From Krasilnikovia cinnamomea (GTDB lineage: Bacteria; Actinomycetota; Actinomycetes; Mycobacteriales; Micromonosporaceae), in the NCBI RefSeq assembly GCF_004217545.1, contig NZ_SHKY01000001.1:7068001-7132000 (forward strand): a DNA stretch of 64,000 bases. Reading direction: 5' to 3'. Position 1 is the stretch's first letter, and every line of letters begins with the position of its first letter. Below the pieces are notes generated by a model. That model was not told where the DNA came from. It worked only from the letters and a program-made list of their open reading frames with translations, and searched no databases. Positions 1-7,725 of the stretch are shown here, piece by piece. Both the position numbers and the translations under genes were made by a program.

Positions 1-525
1 GTACGCGCGGTCGTGGAACTGCTGGCGCTCGACGTGCCGCGCGGTCCGCGGGTCCGTGCGGCTCAGCAGCATCCGGCCCAGCCCGGGGACGGCCAGCACG
101 CGCAGCATCGAGGTGACCCCACGGCCGAACCCGGCGCTGTTCACCAGCGCCAGGGTCTGCACCCGGGACGGGTCGCGGGCCAGCATCTGCAGGGCGACCG
201 CGCCACCGAGGGAATTGCCCATCAGGTGCACCGGCCGCCGCTCGCCCACCGAGTCCAGGGTGGCGGCGACGCCGTCGGCGAGCGTGGCCAGGGTGGTGGT
301 CTCGGGCATCCGCTGGGACAGCCCGTAGCCGGGCAGGTCCACGCTCAGCACCCGGAACTCGGCGTCGAAGCGGTCGTGCTGGGGCGCCCAGTCCTCCAGG
401 CTGCGCCCGATGCCGTGCAGCAGCAGCACGGGCGGGCCGGCCGGGTCGCCGGTCTCGCGGACCCGGATGCGGACCCCGCGGACGGAGACGTAGGTGGTGC
501 CGGGGGCGTCGACGGTCGCGGTCAT
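1..525 (-). CDS. Alpha/beta hydrolase, C-terminus beyond the window edge
   Basis: The visible 175 N-terminal residues are an alpha/beta-hydrolase fold protein: an oxyanion HG at 37-38 (LLLHGIG) and a nucleophile elbow GNSLGG with Ser105. The acid and His of the triad would lie past the left edge, so the gene is partial. Its ATG overlaps the stop of the upstream dehydrogenase by 4 bp (ATGA), so it is the third gene of a translationally coupled operon. In the mycobacterial mymA operon a lipase/esterase (LipR) sits next to the monooxygenase. By analogy this enzyme probably hydrolyses the ester made by the monooxygenase; that is inference, and the substrate is unknown. Confidence 0.85.
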   Translation of the reverse strand, partial: MTATVDAPGTTYVSVRGVRIRVRETGDPAGPPVLLLHGIGRSLEDWAPQHDRFDAEFRVLSVDLPGYGLSQRMPETTTLATLADGVAATLDSVGERRPVHLMGNSLGGAVALQMLARDPSRVQTLALVNSAGFGRGVTSMLRVLAVPGLGRMLLSRTDPRTARHVERQQFHDRAY

Positions 526-1427
526 CGGGCGGCCTCCTGTCCGGTGGTGGGCTGCTCGGCACCGGGTCTGGTGCGGCTCGCGGCGGCGCGGACCACCGCG
601 GCGGTGAGCGCCTGGATGACGCGCATGTGGTGGGCCGGGGTGATCCGGGCCAGCACGTCGGGCAGCTTCGCACTGGCGCCGATGAGGACCCGGGCGCGGC
701 GGCGCCGTACGCCGTCGAGGATCTGCTCGGCCGCCTTCTCCGGCGGGAAGGTCAGCATCGCGCGGAAGATCTGCTTGCCCTGTTCGGACTCCTCGGCGGA
801 GACGTTGACCCCGACGCGGGCGGTCTCGGCGATCCGGGTGCGGATGCCGCCGGGGTGCACCGTGGTCACCCCGATGTCACGGCCGCGCAGCTCGCCGCGC
901 AGCACCTCGCTGAGCCCGCGCAGCGCGAACTTGCTGGAGCTGTACGCGGACTGCCCGGCCGGGGCGATGAGGCCGTACAGGCTGGAGACGTTGACGAGGT
1001 GGCTGCCGGGGGCCGCGGCCAGGGCGGGCAGCAGGTGGTGGATGAGCACCAGCGGGGCGCTGAGGTTGACCGCCATCACCCACTCGAACTCCTCGAGGGT
1101 GAGCTGCTCGAACCGGCCGCCCAGCGCGACGCCCGCGTTGTTGATGAGCAGGTTGATCGCGGGGTGCTCGGCGCGGATCCGCTCGGCGGCGGCCACCGCG
1201 GCGGCGCGGTCGGCGAGATCCACGACGTGCGTCCGTACCGTGACGCCCGGGTATGCCGTGCGCAGCGCCTCCGCGACCGCGTCCAGGCGCAGCGCGTCGC
1301 GGTCGAGCAGGACCAGGTCGCTGCCCCGGGCGGCGAGGCCGTGGGCGAGCTGTTCGCCGATGCCGCTGGCGGCGCCGGTGAGCACGGCGGTGCGCCCGGC
1401 GAAACGGTACGGGCTGAGGCGGGTCAT
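522..1427 (-). CDS. Short-chain dehydrogenase/reductase
   Basis: This is a 301-residue classical SDR. It shows the cofactor motif TGAASGIG (residues 17-24), NNAG (96-99), the catalytic serine in VNVSS (about 148-149) and YSSSK with Tyr162 and Lys166. It should reduce or oxidise an alcohol/ketone with NAD(P)H. I chose the ATG at 1427 because it overlaps the monooxygenase stop (ATGA); a longer reading upstream would be out-of-frame shadow of that gene. The mymA operon of Mycobacterium also contains an SDR beside its monooxygenase, so the two probably act in sequence on one lipid or ketone substrate. A basic, low-complexity tail of about 25 residues follows the fold. Confidence 0.9.
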   Translation of the reverse strand: MTRLSPYRFAGRTAVLTGAASGIGEQLAHGLAARGSDLVLLDRDALRLDAVAEALRTAYPGVTVRTHVVDLADRAAAVAAAERIRAEHPAINLLINNAGVALGGRFEQLTLEEFEWVMAVNLSAPLVLIHHLLPALAAAPGSHLVNVSSLYGLIAPAGQSAYSSSKFALRGLSEVLRGELRGRDIGVTTVHPGGIRTRIAETARVGVNVSAEESEQGKQIFRAMLTFPPEKAAEQILDGVRRRRARVLIGASAKLPDVLARITPAHHMRVIQALTAAVVRAAASRTRPGAEQPTTGQEAAR

Positions 1428-2923
1428 GGGGCGATGTCCTCCAGCGTGGAGTCGGCCGGGGCGGCGGGGGTGGCGCGCCGGGTGAACGTCATGTCGCGGC
1501 TGACGTCGGCGCGTGGCGTGGTGAACGCCTCGCGCAGGTGGTTCTGCCGCACGATCCACGGGTCCCGTTCACCCTGTGCCGGGAAGCGGTCCACGCCGCG
1601 TTGCACGTAGCCGGAGCTGAGGTCGAGCAGCGGGCGGCGGCGGCCGCCGACCGGGGGCACCGGGGTGGCGCTGGCGTAGCCGTGGCGGTCCAGGTAGGTC
1701 AGCAGGCGGCAGACGAACCGGGAGGACAGGTCGGCGCGCAGGGTCCAGGAGGCGTTGGTGTAGCCGATGCAGTAGGCGAAGTTCGGCACGCCGCCGAGCA
1801 TGACCCCGCGGTAGGTCATCCGCGCTGGGATGTCGACCGGTTCGCCGTCCACGCTGAGCGTGACGCCGCCGAGCGCCAGCAGGGACAGGCCGGTGGCGGA
1901 CACCACGATGTCGGCGTCCAGGATCTCGCCGGAGGCCAGTCTGATGCCCTCGGGCACGAACCGGTCGATGTGGTCGGTGACCACGGAGGCCTGGCCCTGC
2001 CGTACCGACTCGAACAGGTCGCCGTCGGGCACGACGCACAGGCGCTGGTCCCACGGCTGGTAGGTGGGGGTGAAGTGCTCGTCGACGTACGCGGGGTCGC
2101 CGAGGTGGCGCACGGCGAAGCGGCGCAGGATCCGCCGGACGCGCTCCGGGCGACGCCGGGCGAGCTGGTAGAAGCCCTGCGCCAGCAGGATGTTCTTGAC
2201 CCGGGCGGCGCGGTACGCGGCGCGGGCCGGCAGCACCCGGTGCAGCCCCTGGGCCACCACGTCGGTGGCCGGCAGCGGGGTCAGATACGACGGGGAGCGC
2301 TGCAGCATGGTCACGTGCGCGGCGGCGCCGGCCATCGCGGGCACGATGGTGACCGCCGTGGCGCCGCTGCCGATGACCACGACCCGCTTGCCGGTGTGGT
2401 CGAGGTCCTCCGGCCAGAACTGCGGGTGCACGAACCGGCCGGTGTAGTCGGCCAGGCCGGGGAAGTCGGGCTCGTGGCCGTGGGCGTAGTCGTAGTAGCC
2501 GGTGCAGGAGTACAGGAAGTCGCAGGTGTAGGTCTGCGGTTGCGGGTCGGTGCCGACGGCCGCCCGGACGGTCCAGCGGGCGGCGACCGACGACCACTCG
2601 GCGCTGAGCACCCGCGTGTTGAACCTGATATGGCCGGTGATGCCGGCTTCGTCCGCGGTGTCGCGGATGTACTGGCGGATGCTGGCGCCCGAGGCCATCG
2701 TCTCGGTGCCGCGCCACGGGCGGAACGGATAGCTGAGCGTGTACATGTCCGAATCGGACCGTACGCCCGGATAGCGGAAAAGATCCCAGGTGCCGCCGAT
2801 CGAGGAGCGCGCCTCCAGGACCGCGTACCGGATGCCGGGGCGTTCGTGGCGCAACCGCCACGCCGCGCCGATCCCCGAGAGGCCGGCGCCGATGACGAGG
2901 ACGTCGAGGTGTTCCGTCAGCAC
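1424..2923 (-). CDS. FAD-dependent Baeyer-Villiger-type monooxygenase (EthA/MymA-like)
   Basis: This is a 499-residue flavin monooxygenase. It has an N-terminal FAD Rossmann motif (GAGLSG, residues 12-17), a GGTWDLFRYPG stretch typical of EthA/MymA, the Baeyer-Villiger fingerprint as YTGRFVHPQFWP (160-171, Tyr for the usual Phe) and a second NADPH-binding GSGATA (185-190). The family inserts oxygen next to ketones or oxidises sulfur. The start is the GTG at 2923, with AAGGAG about 7 nt upstream; the overlapping ATG is out of frame. It leads the operon and lies divergent to a VirS-like regulator, which is the gene order of the mymA locus. The substrate cannot be read from the sequence. Confidence 0.92.
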   Translation of the reverse strand: MLTEHLDVLVIGAGLSGIGAAWRLRHERPGIRYAVLEARSSIGGTWDLFRYPGVRSDSDMYTLSYPFRPWRGTETMASGASIRQYIRDTADEAGITGHIRFNTRVLSAEWSSVAARWTVRAAVGTDPQPQTYTCDFLYSCTGYYDYAHGHEPDFPGLADYTGRFVHPQFWPEDLDHTGKRVVVIGSGATAVTIVPAMAGAAAHVTMLQRSPSYLTPLPATDVVAQGLHRVLPARAAYRAARVKNILLAQGFYQLARRRPERVRRILRRFAVRHLGDPAYVDEHFTPTYQPWDQRLCVVPDGDLFESVRQGQASVVTDHIDRFVPEGIRLASGEILDADIVVSATGLSLLALGGVTLSVDGEPVDIPARMTYRGVMLGGVPNFAYCIGYTNASWTLRADLSSRFVCRLLTYLDRHGYASATPVPPVGGRRRPLLDLSSGYVQRGVDRFPAQGERDPWIVRQNHLREAFTTPRADVSRDMTFTRRATPAAPADSTLEDIAP

Positions 2924-3021
2924 ATCGGACTCCTTCGATCGCCGCGCTGGTTCCGCTCAGTCTCGGGCACCCATCCACGCGGGACTTGCCTTTGCGCGAC
3001 ACTCATTTAACCTTAGGCGAC
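2924..3021. promoter_or_regulatory. Divergent promoter region between monooxygenase operon and AraC regulator
   Basis: This 98-bp spacer must hold both promoters and, by analogy with virS-mymA, the AraC-type operator. The only clear element is the AAGGAG ribosome site for the minus-strand GTG start. A less GC-rich patch (CTCATTTAACC) just before the regulator may be its -10 area. No convincing inverted repeat was found. Confidence 0.5.
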
Positions 3022-4032
3022 ATGGGATCGATGGTTCGCGCTGCCGGTCTGCGCGGGCTACCGCACCTCGTGGACGACCTGGGCGGCGACGGCGCCGCCC
3101 TGCTGGCCCGCTTCCGGGTGCCACCGGCCGCGCTGGACAGTGACGACGCGGTGATCGGCGCGGCCACGGCCGACCGGATCCTGGAGACCGCGGCCGCCGA
3201 ACTGGCCTGCCCCGACCTCGGGCTGCGGCTGGCCGAACAGCAGGACATGACCGTGCTAGGGCCGCTGGCCGTGGCCATCGAGAACTCACCCACCTTCGGC
3301 GCGGCACTCGACTGCGCCACCCGGTACCTGTTCGTACACAGCCCGGCACTGGCCGTGTCGCGGATCCCCGACCCCGCCGGCCAGGCCGGAGTGATCGGAC
3401 TGCGCTACGCGGGCACCGACGACACGCTGCCGCCGCAGGCACTCGACCTCGGCGTGGGCCTGTTCCACCGGATCATCGTGCTGCTGCACGGCGGACCGTA
3501 CGGGCTGCGCTCGGTGCACCTGCCGCACCCGCCGCTGGCGCCGGTGGCCCGGTACACCGCGTTCTTCGGCGCCGACGTGCGGTTCGGCAAACCCGCCGCC
3601 GTCCTGCGCGTGCCCGCGCACCTGACCGCGACCCCCGTCCCCGGCGGCGACCAGGTGCTGCGCGACATCGCCCTGGACTACCTCACCCACCACTACCCCG
3701 CACCCGGCCAGACCGTCAGCGCCCGGGTGCAGCACCTGCTGGCGCAGTCGCTGGGCTCCGCCCCGATCGACATCGCGGCGATCGCCCGGCAGTTGCAGAC
3801 CCACCCGCGGACCCTGCAGCGCCGCCTCGCCGCCGAGGGCACCACGTTCGCCGCGCTGCTCGACGACGCCCGGCGCGCGGCCGCGTACCAGCTGATCGCC
3901 CGCAGCGACGTGCCGCTGTCCCAGGTCACCGCGATGGTCAGCCTCACCGAACAGTCCGCGCTGACCCGCGCGGCGCGACGCTGGTTCGGGGTCACCCCGC
4001 GGGAGTTGCGCCGCTCACAGCACCGCACCTGA
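3022..4032 (+). CDS. AraC-family transcriptional regulator, VirS-like
   Basis: About 336 residues: an N-terminal arabinose-binding-type domain (PF12625-like) spanning roughly residues 10-200, then a C-terminal AraC helix-turn-helix pair (IDIAAIARQLQTHPRTLQRR through FGVTPRELRR). This architecture is that of VirS, OruR and ArgR-type regulators. It is divergent to the monooxygenase operon, as VirS is to mymA, so it probably activates that operon in response to its substrate or to stress. The start is uncertain between ATG at 3022 and 3031; neither has a strong Shine-Dalgarno. The two HTH motifs look intact. Confidence 0.88.
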   Translation: MGSMVRAAGLRGLPHLVDDLGGDGAALLARFRVPPAALDSDDAVIGAATADRILETAAAELACPDLGLRLAEQQDMTVLGPLAVAIENSPTFGAALDCATRYLFVHSPALAVSRIPDPAGQAGVIGLRYAGTDDTLPPQALDLGVGLFHRIIVLLHGGPYGLRSVHLPHPPLAPVARYTAFFGADVRFGKPAAVLRVPAHLTATPVPGGDQVLRDIALDYLTHHYPAPGQTVSARVQHLLAQSLGSAPIDIAAIARQLQTHPRTLQRRLAAEGTTFAALLDDARRAAAYQLIARSDVPLSQVTAMVSLTEQSALTRAARRWFGVTPRELRRSQHRT

Positions 4033-4151
4033 AGCGCAAACGCGGGGTCGGACAAGCTCAAGCGCGGCTCAACCCGGGCCACGGTTTTCTTCAGGTTCTC
4101 CCGGCGCCGGACGATGACTGAGATCATCTTGTTCCTACCCCGGAGGTGGTC

Positions 4152-4343
4152 ATGTCCGTCGGTGCCATCGGCTCCACGCCGTTCGCGGTAATCGCAGCAG
4201 GCCAGCAGCAGGACCCGTACTCGCAGCAGGCGCAGGTCAACGCACAGGCCGACCTGCTCAACGCGCTGGTCTCCTCGGATCTGCCGATGAAGTTGGTGGT
4301 CGCCAACCTCAGCGACGGCCGGGGCGTCGACCTGTACCTGTGA
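4152..4343 (+). CDS. Small hypothetical protein (63 aa)
   Basis: A 63-residue protein rich in Gln and Ala, with no signal peptide, no cysteine and no recognised domain. The ATG at 4152 follows a clean CGGAGG six bases earlier, which supports real translation. The C-terminal third (VVANLSDGRGVDLYL) looks like a beta-strand pair and the middle (QAQVNAQADLLNALVSS) is helix-prone. Its 3' end overlaps the end of the convergent PAP2 gene by 35 bp. Function is unknown; it stands alone between the AraC regulator and PAP2. Confidence 0.55.
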   Translation: MSVGAIGSTPFAVIAAGQQQDPYSQQAQVNAQADLLNALVSSDLPMKLVVANLSDGRGVDLYL

Positions 4344-5064
4344 CGGCCGGACGGCCGCGCCGTGCGCGCGCGGCCGTCAACCCGGCCGTGGTGGCCGCGA
4401 ACACCACGGCGGCCAGCACCCACCCGCCCAGCACGTCGCTGCTCCAGTGCACCCCCAGCGCGACCCGGCTCACCCCGGTCAGCACCGCGACCGCCGCCGC
4501 GCCGACGCAGAGCAGCACGCGCCGTCCCGGCCGCCCCCGCGTGGACGGCAGCAGGATCAGCAGGAACACCCCGGCGGCCAGCGCGGCGCTGATCGCGTGC
4601 CCGGATGGGAAGGCGTACCCCTCGACCCGCGCCACCGGATCGGGCAGGTCGGGGCGGCTGCGCCGGACGAGCAGCCGCACCGCCAGCGCGAGCAGACCGC
4701 CGGCCGCGATCGTGACGGCCGCCCACACCGCCAGCTGGCGCCGCCGACGCCGGAACAGCCACACCACCAGCACGGCGGTGGCCACGCGCAGGCAGTTGGG
4801 CCCGAACACCGCGCTCATCGCAGCCATCGAGTGCACCCACGCCGGATGCCGCAGGGCATAGCCGTGCAGCCCGGCCGTGACCCAGTCGTCCACAGCCAGC
4901 AGCGGTCCCCATCCGCTCACCACCAGCACGGTGAGCAGCGCGAACGGCCCGCACAGCAGCAACGACGCCGTGGCCAGGGTGAGCGGCAGCCCTCGCCCGG
5001 CGTCCGGGTCGAGCCGGCGCGAGCGCCACGGTGACCGGGCGGGCGGCTCAGGGTGCGCGGGCAT
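4309..5064 (-). CDS. PAP2-family phosphatase (membrane)
   Basis: A 251-residue polytopic membrane protein with all three PAP2 signature blocks: R-x6-RP (130-138), PSGH (153-156) and SR-x5-H-x3-D (199-210, His206 and Asp210). Five or six hydrophobic segments surround them, with the active site expected on the outer face. The family dephosphorylates phosphatidic acid, undecaprenyl pyrophosphate or related lipid phosphates; which one is not decidable here. I start at the ATG at 5064 because upstream residues are basic non-membrane sequence running into the divergent gene's leader. No phospholipid or cell-wall genes adjoin it. Confidence 0.9.
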   Translation of the reverse strand: MPAHPEPPARSPWRSRRLDPDAGRGLPLTLATASLLLCGPFALLTVLVVSGWGPLLAVDDWVTAGLHGYALRHPAWVHSMAAMSAVFGPNCLRVATAVLVVWLFRRRRRQLAVWAAVTIAAGGLLALAVRLLVRRSRPDLPDPVARVEGYAFPSGHAISAALAAGVFLLILLPSTRGRPGRRVLLCVGAAAVAVLTGVSRVALGVHWSSDVLGGWVLAAVVFAATTAGLTAARARRGRPAVTGTGRRPGRR

Positions 5065-5210
5065 GCACCCAGCATTTCCGATCCGCGGGAACACCGCAGC
5101 GGACGCGCCCGGCCCGCCACGGAGCGTGCTGATCCGGTGGACCGCGCCGTCCGTACTCTCCCGGACAGCGTGGCGGGACGCCGCGCGCCGCCGCACGCCC
5201 AGGAGACGCC

Positions 5211-6065
5211 GTGGACAAGTCCGCACCGACCGGCACCCGGGTGGTCGGGCAAGCCGAGGACGCCGGGCAGGTCGCGGCGGACGAGGGGCCGCGGATCATC
5301 GCGGCGCCGCCGAAGCCGCGCCGCATCGTGGTGTGGCTGGGCGGCACGCTGGCCGTGGCGCTGCTGGCGGGCAGCGCGGTGGTGCTCGCGGCGCTGACCC
5401 GCGACCCGGACACCGACCCGCCACCCATCTCCGTCGGACCCGGGCAGACCCGGGCCGCGCCGACCACGCTCGCGGCGCCCGGGCGGACCCCGTCGTCGGC
5501 CCCCACCCGGGCGCGGGCCGCGCGGCTCGAACTGGCCGGTGCCACCACCAGCATCCGCGTCCGGGTCGCGGACACCGGACGCGACCTCGTACGGGTCAGC
5601 GGCGGGCGGGCCCGCGCGGACCGCGCGGGCACCGTCGTGCGGGTGACACCGGCCCAGGGCGCCCCGGCCGTGGAGATCACCCTCGACCTGGACGTGCGCT
5701 GGACGGTACGGACCACCGCCGGCGTCACCGAGGCGCGACTGGACCTCGGGGCGGCCCGCCTCGCCGCCGTCGATCTGGCCGGCGGAGCGGCCCGGGTCGA
5801 GCTGACCCTGCCCCGCCCGGGCGGCACCGTGCCGGTGCGCGTCGGCGCCGGCGTCAACGAGCTGCGCCTGCACGCCCCGGCCGGATGCCCGCTGCGGATC
5901 CGCGCGGGCGGCGGGGCGAACCGCGTCGTCATCGACGGCCGCGTCCGCGACGGCGTGCCGCGCGGCGGCTCCGTCGCCACCGCCGACTTCGCGGGGGCCA
6001 CGGACCGCCTCGACGTCGACGCGGTGGCCGGGCTGGGCACCGTCACCGTCGACCGCACCGCCTGA
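5211..6065 (+). CDS. Membrane-anchored exported protein with beta-rich domain
   Basis: The 284-residue product has a soluble N-terminal tail of about 38 residues, one hydrophobic segment (about 39-62), a Pro/Thr-rich linker, and an outer domain of repeating short beta strands (about 105-284) such as ARLELAGATTSIRVRV and RVELTLPRPGGTVPVRVGAG. The alternating Val/Arg/Leu pattern resembles DUF2807/DUF4097-type stacked-beta domains; that is a guess from pattern only. The GTG at 5211 follows AGGAGA by 5 bp. It is divergent to PAP2 and is probably a single type II membrane protein on the cell surface. Function is unknown. Confidence 0.75.
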   Translation: MDKSAPTGTRVVGQAEDAGQVAADEGPRIIAAPPKPRRIVVWLGGTLAVALLAGSAVVLAALTRDPDTDPPPISVGPGQTRAAPTTLAAPGRTPSSAPTRARAARLELAGATTSIRVRVADTGRDLVRVSGGRARADRAGTVVRVTPAQGAPAVEITLDLDVRWTVRTTAGVTEARLDLGAARLAAVDLAGGAARVELTLPRPGGTVPVRVGAGVNELRLHAPAGCPLRIRAGGGANRVVIDGRVRDGVPRGGSVATADFAGATDRLDVDAVAGLGTVTVDRTA

Positions 6066-6434
6066 CGCGGCGCTGCCACCCCTTGTTGGCGCTCTCGTGC
6101 GGGGTCAACACAGCTCTGGGTGATGTCGGCCGGATGTGATCCGGTTAACCCGGCTCGAGCGTGCGTCCTCTTCCCTTCCCTTCGGGCCCTTCACGAGCTC
6201 CGTGCCCCGCCATCGCCCTCCTCCCCAGCAGACCGAATCACTGGGGCCGCTGCCGCGTCCTGGGTCGCATGAGGTCAGCGGAACCGTACCCGAACCACCG
6301 CGAGGGCGGAGCGGTCCCATGACGCTGAGTAGTCGTGCTTGGAGATGGGTTGACGGTCCGTAATGAATTGCTAGATTTGGTGCATAAGCCAGCTACGCCG
6401 GTTTTACCCAGTTCACCCGGTCCCAGGAGTTCGG
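6066..6434 (+). promoter_or_regulatory. Intergenic region with sigma-70-like promoter for the SpeD-like operon
   Basis: No gene is supported in this 369-bp gap. The last 90 bases are clearly AT-richer than the surroundings. TTGACG at 6350-6355 and TAGATT at 6372-6377, 16 bp apart, fit a housekeeping promoter; transcription would start near 6384, leaving a leader of about 50 nt. AGGAG at 6425-6429 precedes the ATG at 6435. A small hairpin (CCGGAT-GTG-ATCCGG, 6130-6144) could end the upstream transcript, but it is short. Confidence 0.6.
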
Positions 6435-6878
6435 ATGCGGCCCACCGCGCGCCACGCCACCACGATCAGTGATGGCAAGTCGTCACGCGAGGCGGTACTG
6501 ACGGCTCCCAAACCCGAAAGGCTCCCCGTGCTCGAGTTCAAGGACCTCGCCCCGTCCATCACCCGCCAGCGGCTGGTCGTCGAGGGATACCCCACATTCG
6601 TGATCACCGATGAGCACATCAAGGAGTACCTGCAGAAGCTCTCGGTCGTGACCGACATGATCACGCTGATCGAGCCGGTGACCCACATCAGCGACCTGTA
6701 CGGCTGGGCCGGCTGGATCCACTGGGAGACCTCCGGCGCCCACTTCTACTCGTGGGAGCGCCCGATCCAGTTCTTCAGCGTCGATGTTTATACGTGTAAG
6801 CAGTTCGACCCCGAGGCCGTCATCGAGTTCACCCGGGAGTACTTCCGTACCACCGAGATCGTGGCCAAGGAGTTCTGA
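6435..6878 (+). CDS. S-adenosylmethionine decarboxylase (SpeD)-like protein, divergent active site
   Basis: 147 residues, matching the small bacterial SpeD fold (about 120 aa) after a 33-residue N-terminal extension. Aligning its C-terminal half to the SpeD core keeps the cleavage/pyruvoyl serine (Ser100 in WETSGAHFYSW), the Trp seven residues on (Trp107) and the catalytic cysteine in VDVYTC (Cys121). The usual Glu before the serine is Thr, and the processing His five residues after it is Tyr105. So it may be a pyruvoyl enzyme with a changed substrate, or an inactive homologue. No spermidine synthase is near. Three bases separate it from the acyltransferase gene, so they are co-transcribed and likely share a pathway. 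Confidence 0.72.
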   Translation: MRPTARHATTISDGKSSREAVLTAPKPERLPVLEFKDLAPSITRQRLVVEGYPTFVITDEHIKEYLQKLSVVTDMITLIEPVTHISDLYGWAGWIHWETSGAHFYSWERPIQFFSVDVYTCKQFDPEAVIEFTREYFRTTEIVAKEF

Positions 6879-6881
6879 ACC

Positions 6882-7715
6882 GTGCAGACCACCACCGAAG
6901 TCCGCTACGACCTCGACACCGCCGAGGTGCGGCGCCGCGTCACCGCCTACCTCGCCGCCCACCCCGGCCAGACCAGCCGGTTCATCTCCGCGGTCGTCGC
7001 CAACGACCACCCGCTGGCCAACGTGGGGCGCACCGTCGAACGGCTGATCTTCGAGGAGGCGTTCGGCAACGACACCGCCGTGATGCTCGCCGAGTACGGC
7101 CCGTACGAGGACCGCAGCCTGTTCTTCGTCATCATCGACTGCAAGGACGGTGTCCCGGCCGGCGCCGGCCGGATCGTCGAGGGCACCGGGATCGGCCTGA
7201 AGACCGTCGACGACGCACCCGCGCACATCGGCGTTCCCGCCGAGGCCATCCTCGCCACCCACGGCATGACCGGCGAGAAGGCGTGGGACTACACCACCGT
7301 CGCGGTGCTGCCGCAGTACCGCGGCGGCCAGTCACAGCTGATGGTCAGCTCGCTGATCCACCGCACGTTCCTGGTCGCCGGCGCCCGCGCCCAGGTCCGG
7401 CACGTAGTGACCATGCTGGACCGCCGCGCGTACCGCAACATGGCGATGCTCGGCATCAACCTGCAGCCGCTGGCGGGCTCGGGCCCGTTCGAATACCTCG
7501 GCTCGGCGGAGAACCGCGCCGTCTACTGCTCCTTCCCCGAACTCGCCGGGGACATCGCGGCCCGCGGCGAGCGCCTGCTCGGGGTGCGGCCGATCGGCGA
7601 CGACCACGGTGCCCGCGAACTGCTCGAGCACCCCGCCCGGCTGATCTCCGCCCGGGCATGCGAGCTGGTCGGCACCGGCAAGGGACTCGACGAGCACATC
7701 ATCCTGCCGGCCTAG
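6882..7715 (+). CDS. GNAT-fold acyltransferase, LuxI / N-acyl amino acid synthase (FeeM)-like
   Basis: 277 residues. The central region shows a GNAT-type acyl-donor loop (TTVAVLPQYRGGQSQLM, 138-154) followed by VTMLDRRAYRNMAMLGI (176-192) and a hydrophobic closing strand with EYLGS (204-208). This order is seen in autoinducer synthases and FeeM-like N-acyl amino acid synthases, where an acyl chain from acyl-ACP or acyl-CoA is put on an amine. The GTG at 6882 uses AAGGAG inside the end of the upstream gene. Coupling to a SpeD-like protein suggests the amine acceptor is a decarboxylated amino acid, or decarboxylated AdoMet; this is inference. The last 60 residues are helical with no known domain. 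Confidence 0.65.
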   Translation: MQTTTEVRYDLDTAEVRRRVTAYLAAHPGQTSRFISAVVANDHPLANVGRTVERLIFEEAFGNDTAVMLAEYGPYEDRSLFFVIIDCKDGVPAGAGRIVEGTGIGLKTVDDAPAHIGVPAEAILATHGMTGEKAWDYTTVAVLPQYRGGQSQLMVSSLIHRTFLVAGARAQVRHVVTMLDRRAYRNMAMLGINLQPLAGSGPFEYLGSAENRAVYCSFPELAGDIAARGERLLGVRPIGDDHGARELLEHPARLISARACELVGTGKGLDEHIILPA

Positions 7716-7725
7716 TCCGGGGCGG

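Noticed and set aside
13..1485. A 490-codon plus-strand open frame over the hydrolase and SDR genes
   Set aside because: It is antisense to two genes with clear catalytic motifs and codes for Arg/Ala-rich sequence with no recognisable fold.
1428..1559. An N-terminal extension of the SDR beyond the ATG at 1427
   Set aside because: It overlaps the monooxygenase coding region in another frame and has basic filler sequence; the ATGA overlap at 1427 marks the true start.
6066..6434. A possible tRNA or small RNA in the gap before the SpeD-like gene
   Set aside because: No T-loop GGTTCRA consensus or cloverleaf could be folded by eye; only a short 6-bp hairpin is present.
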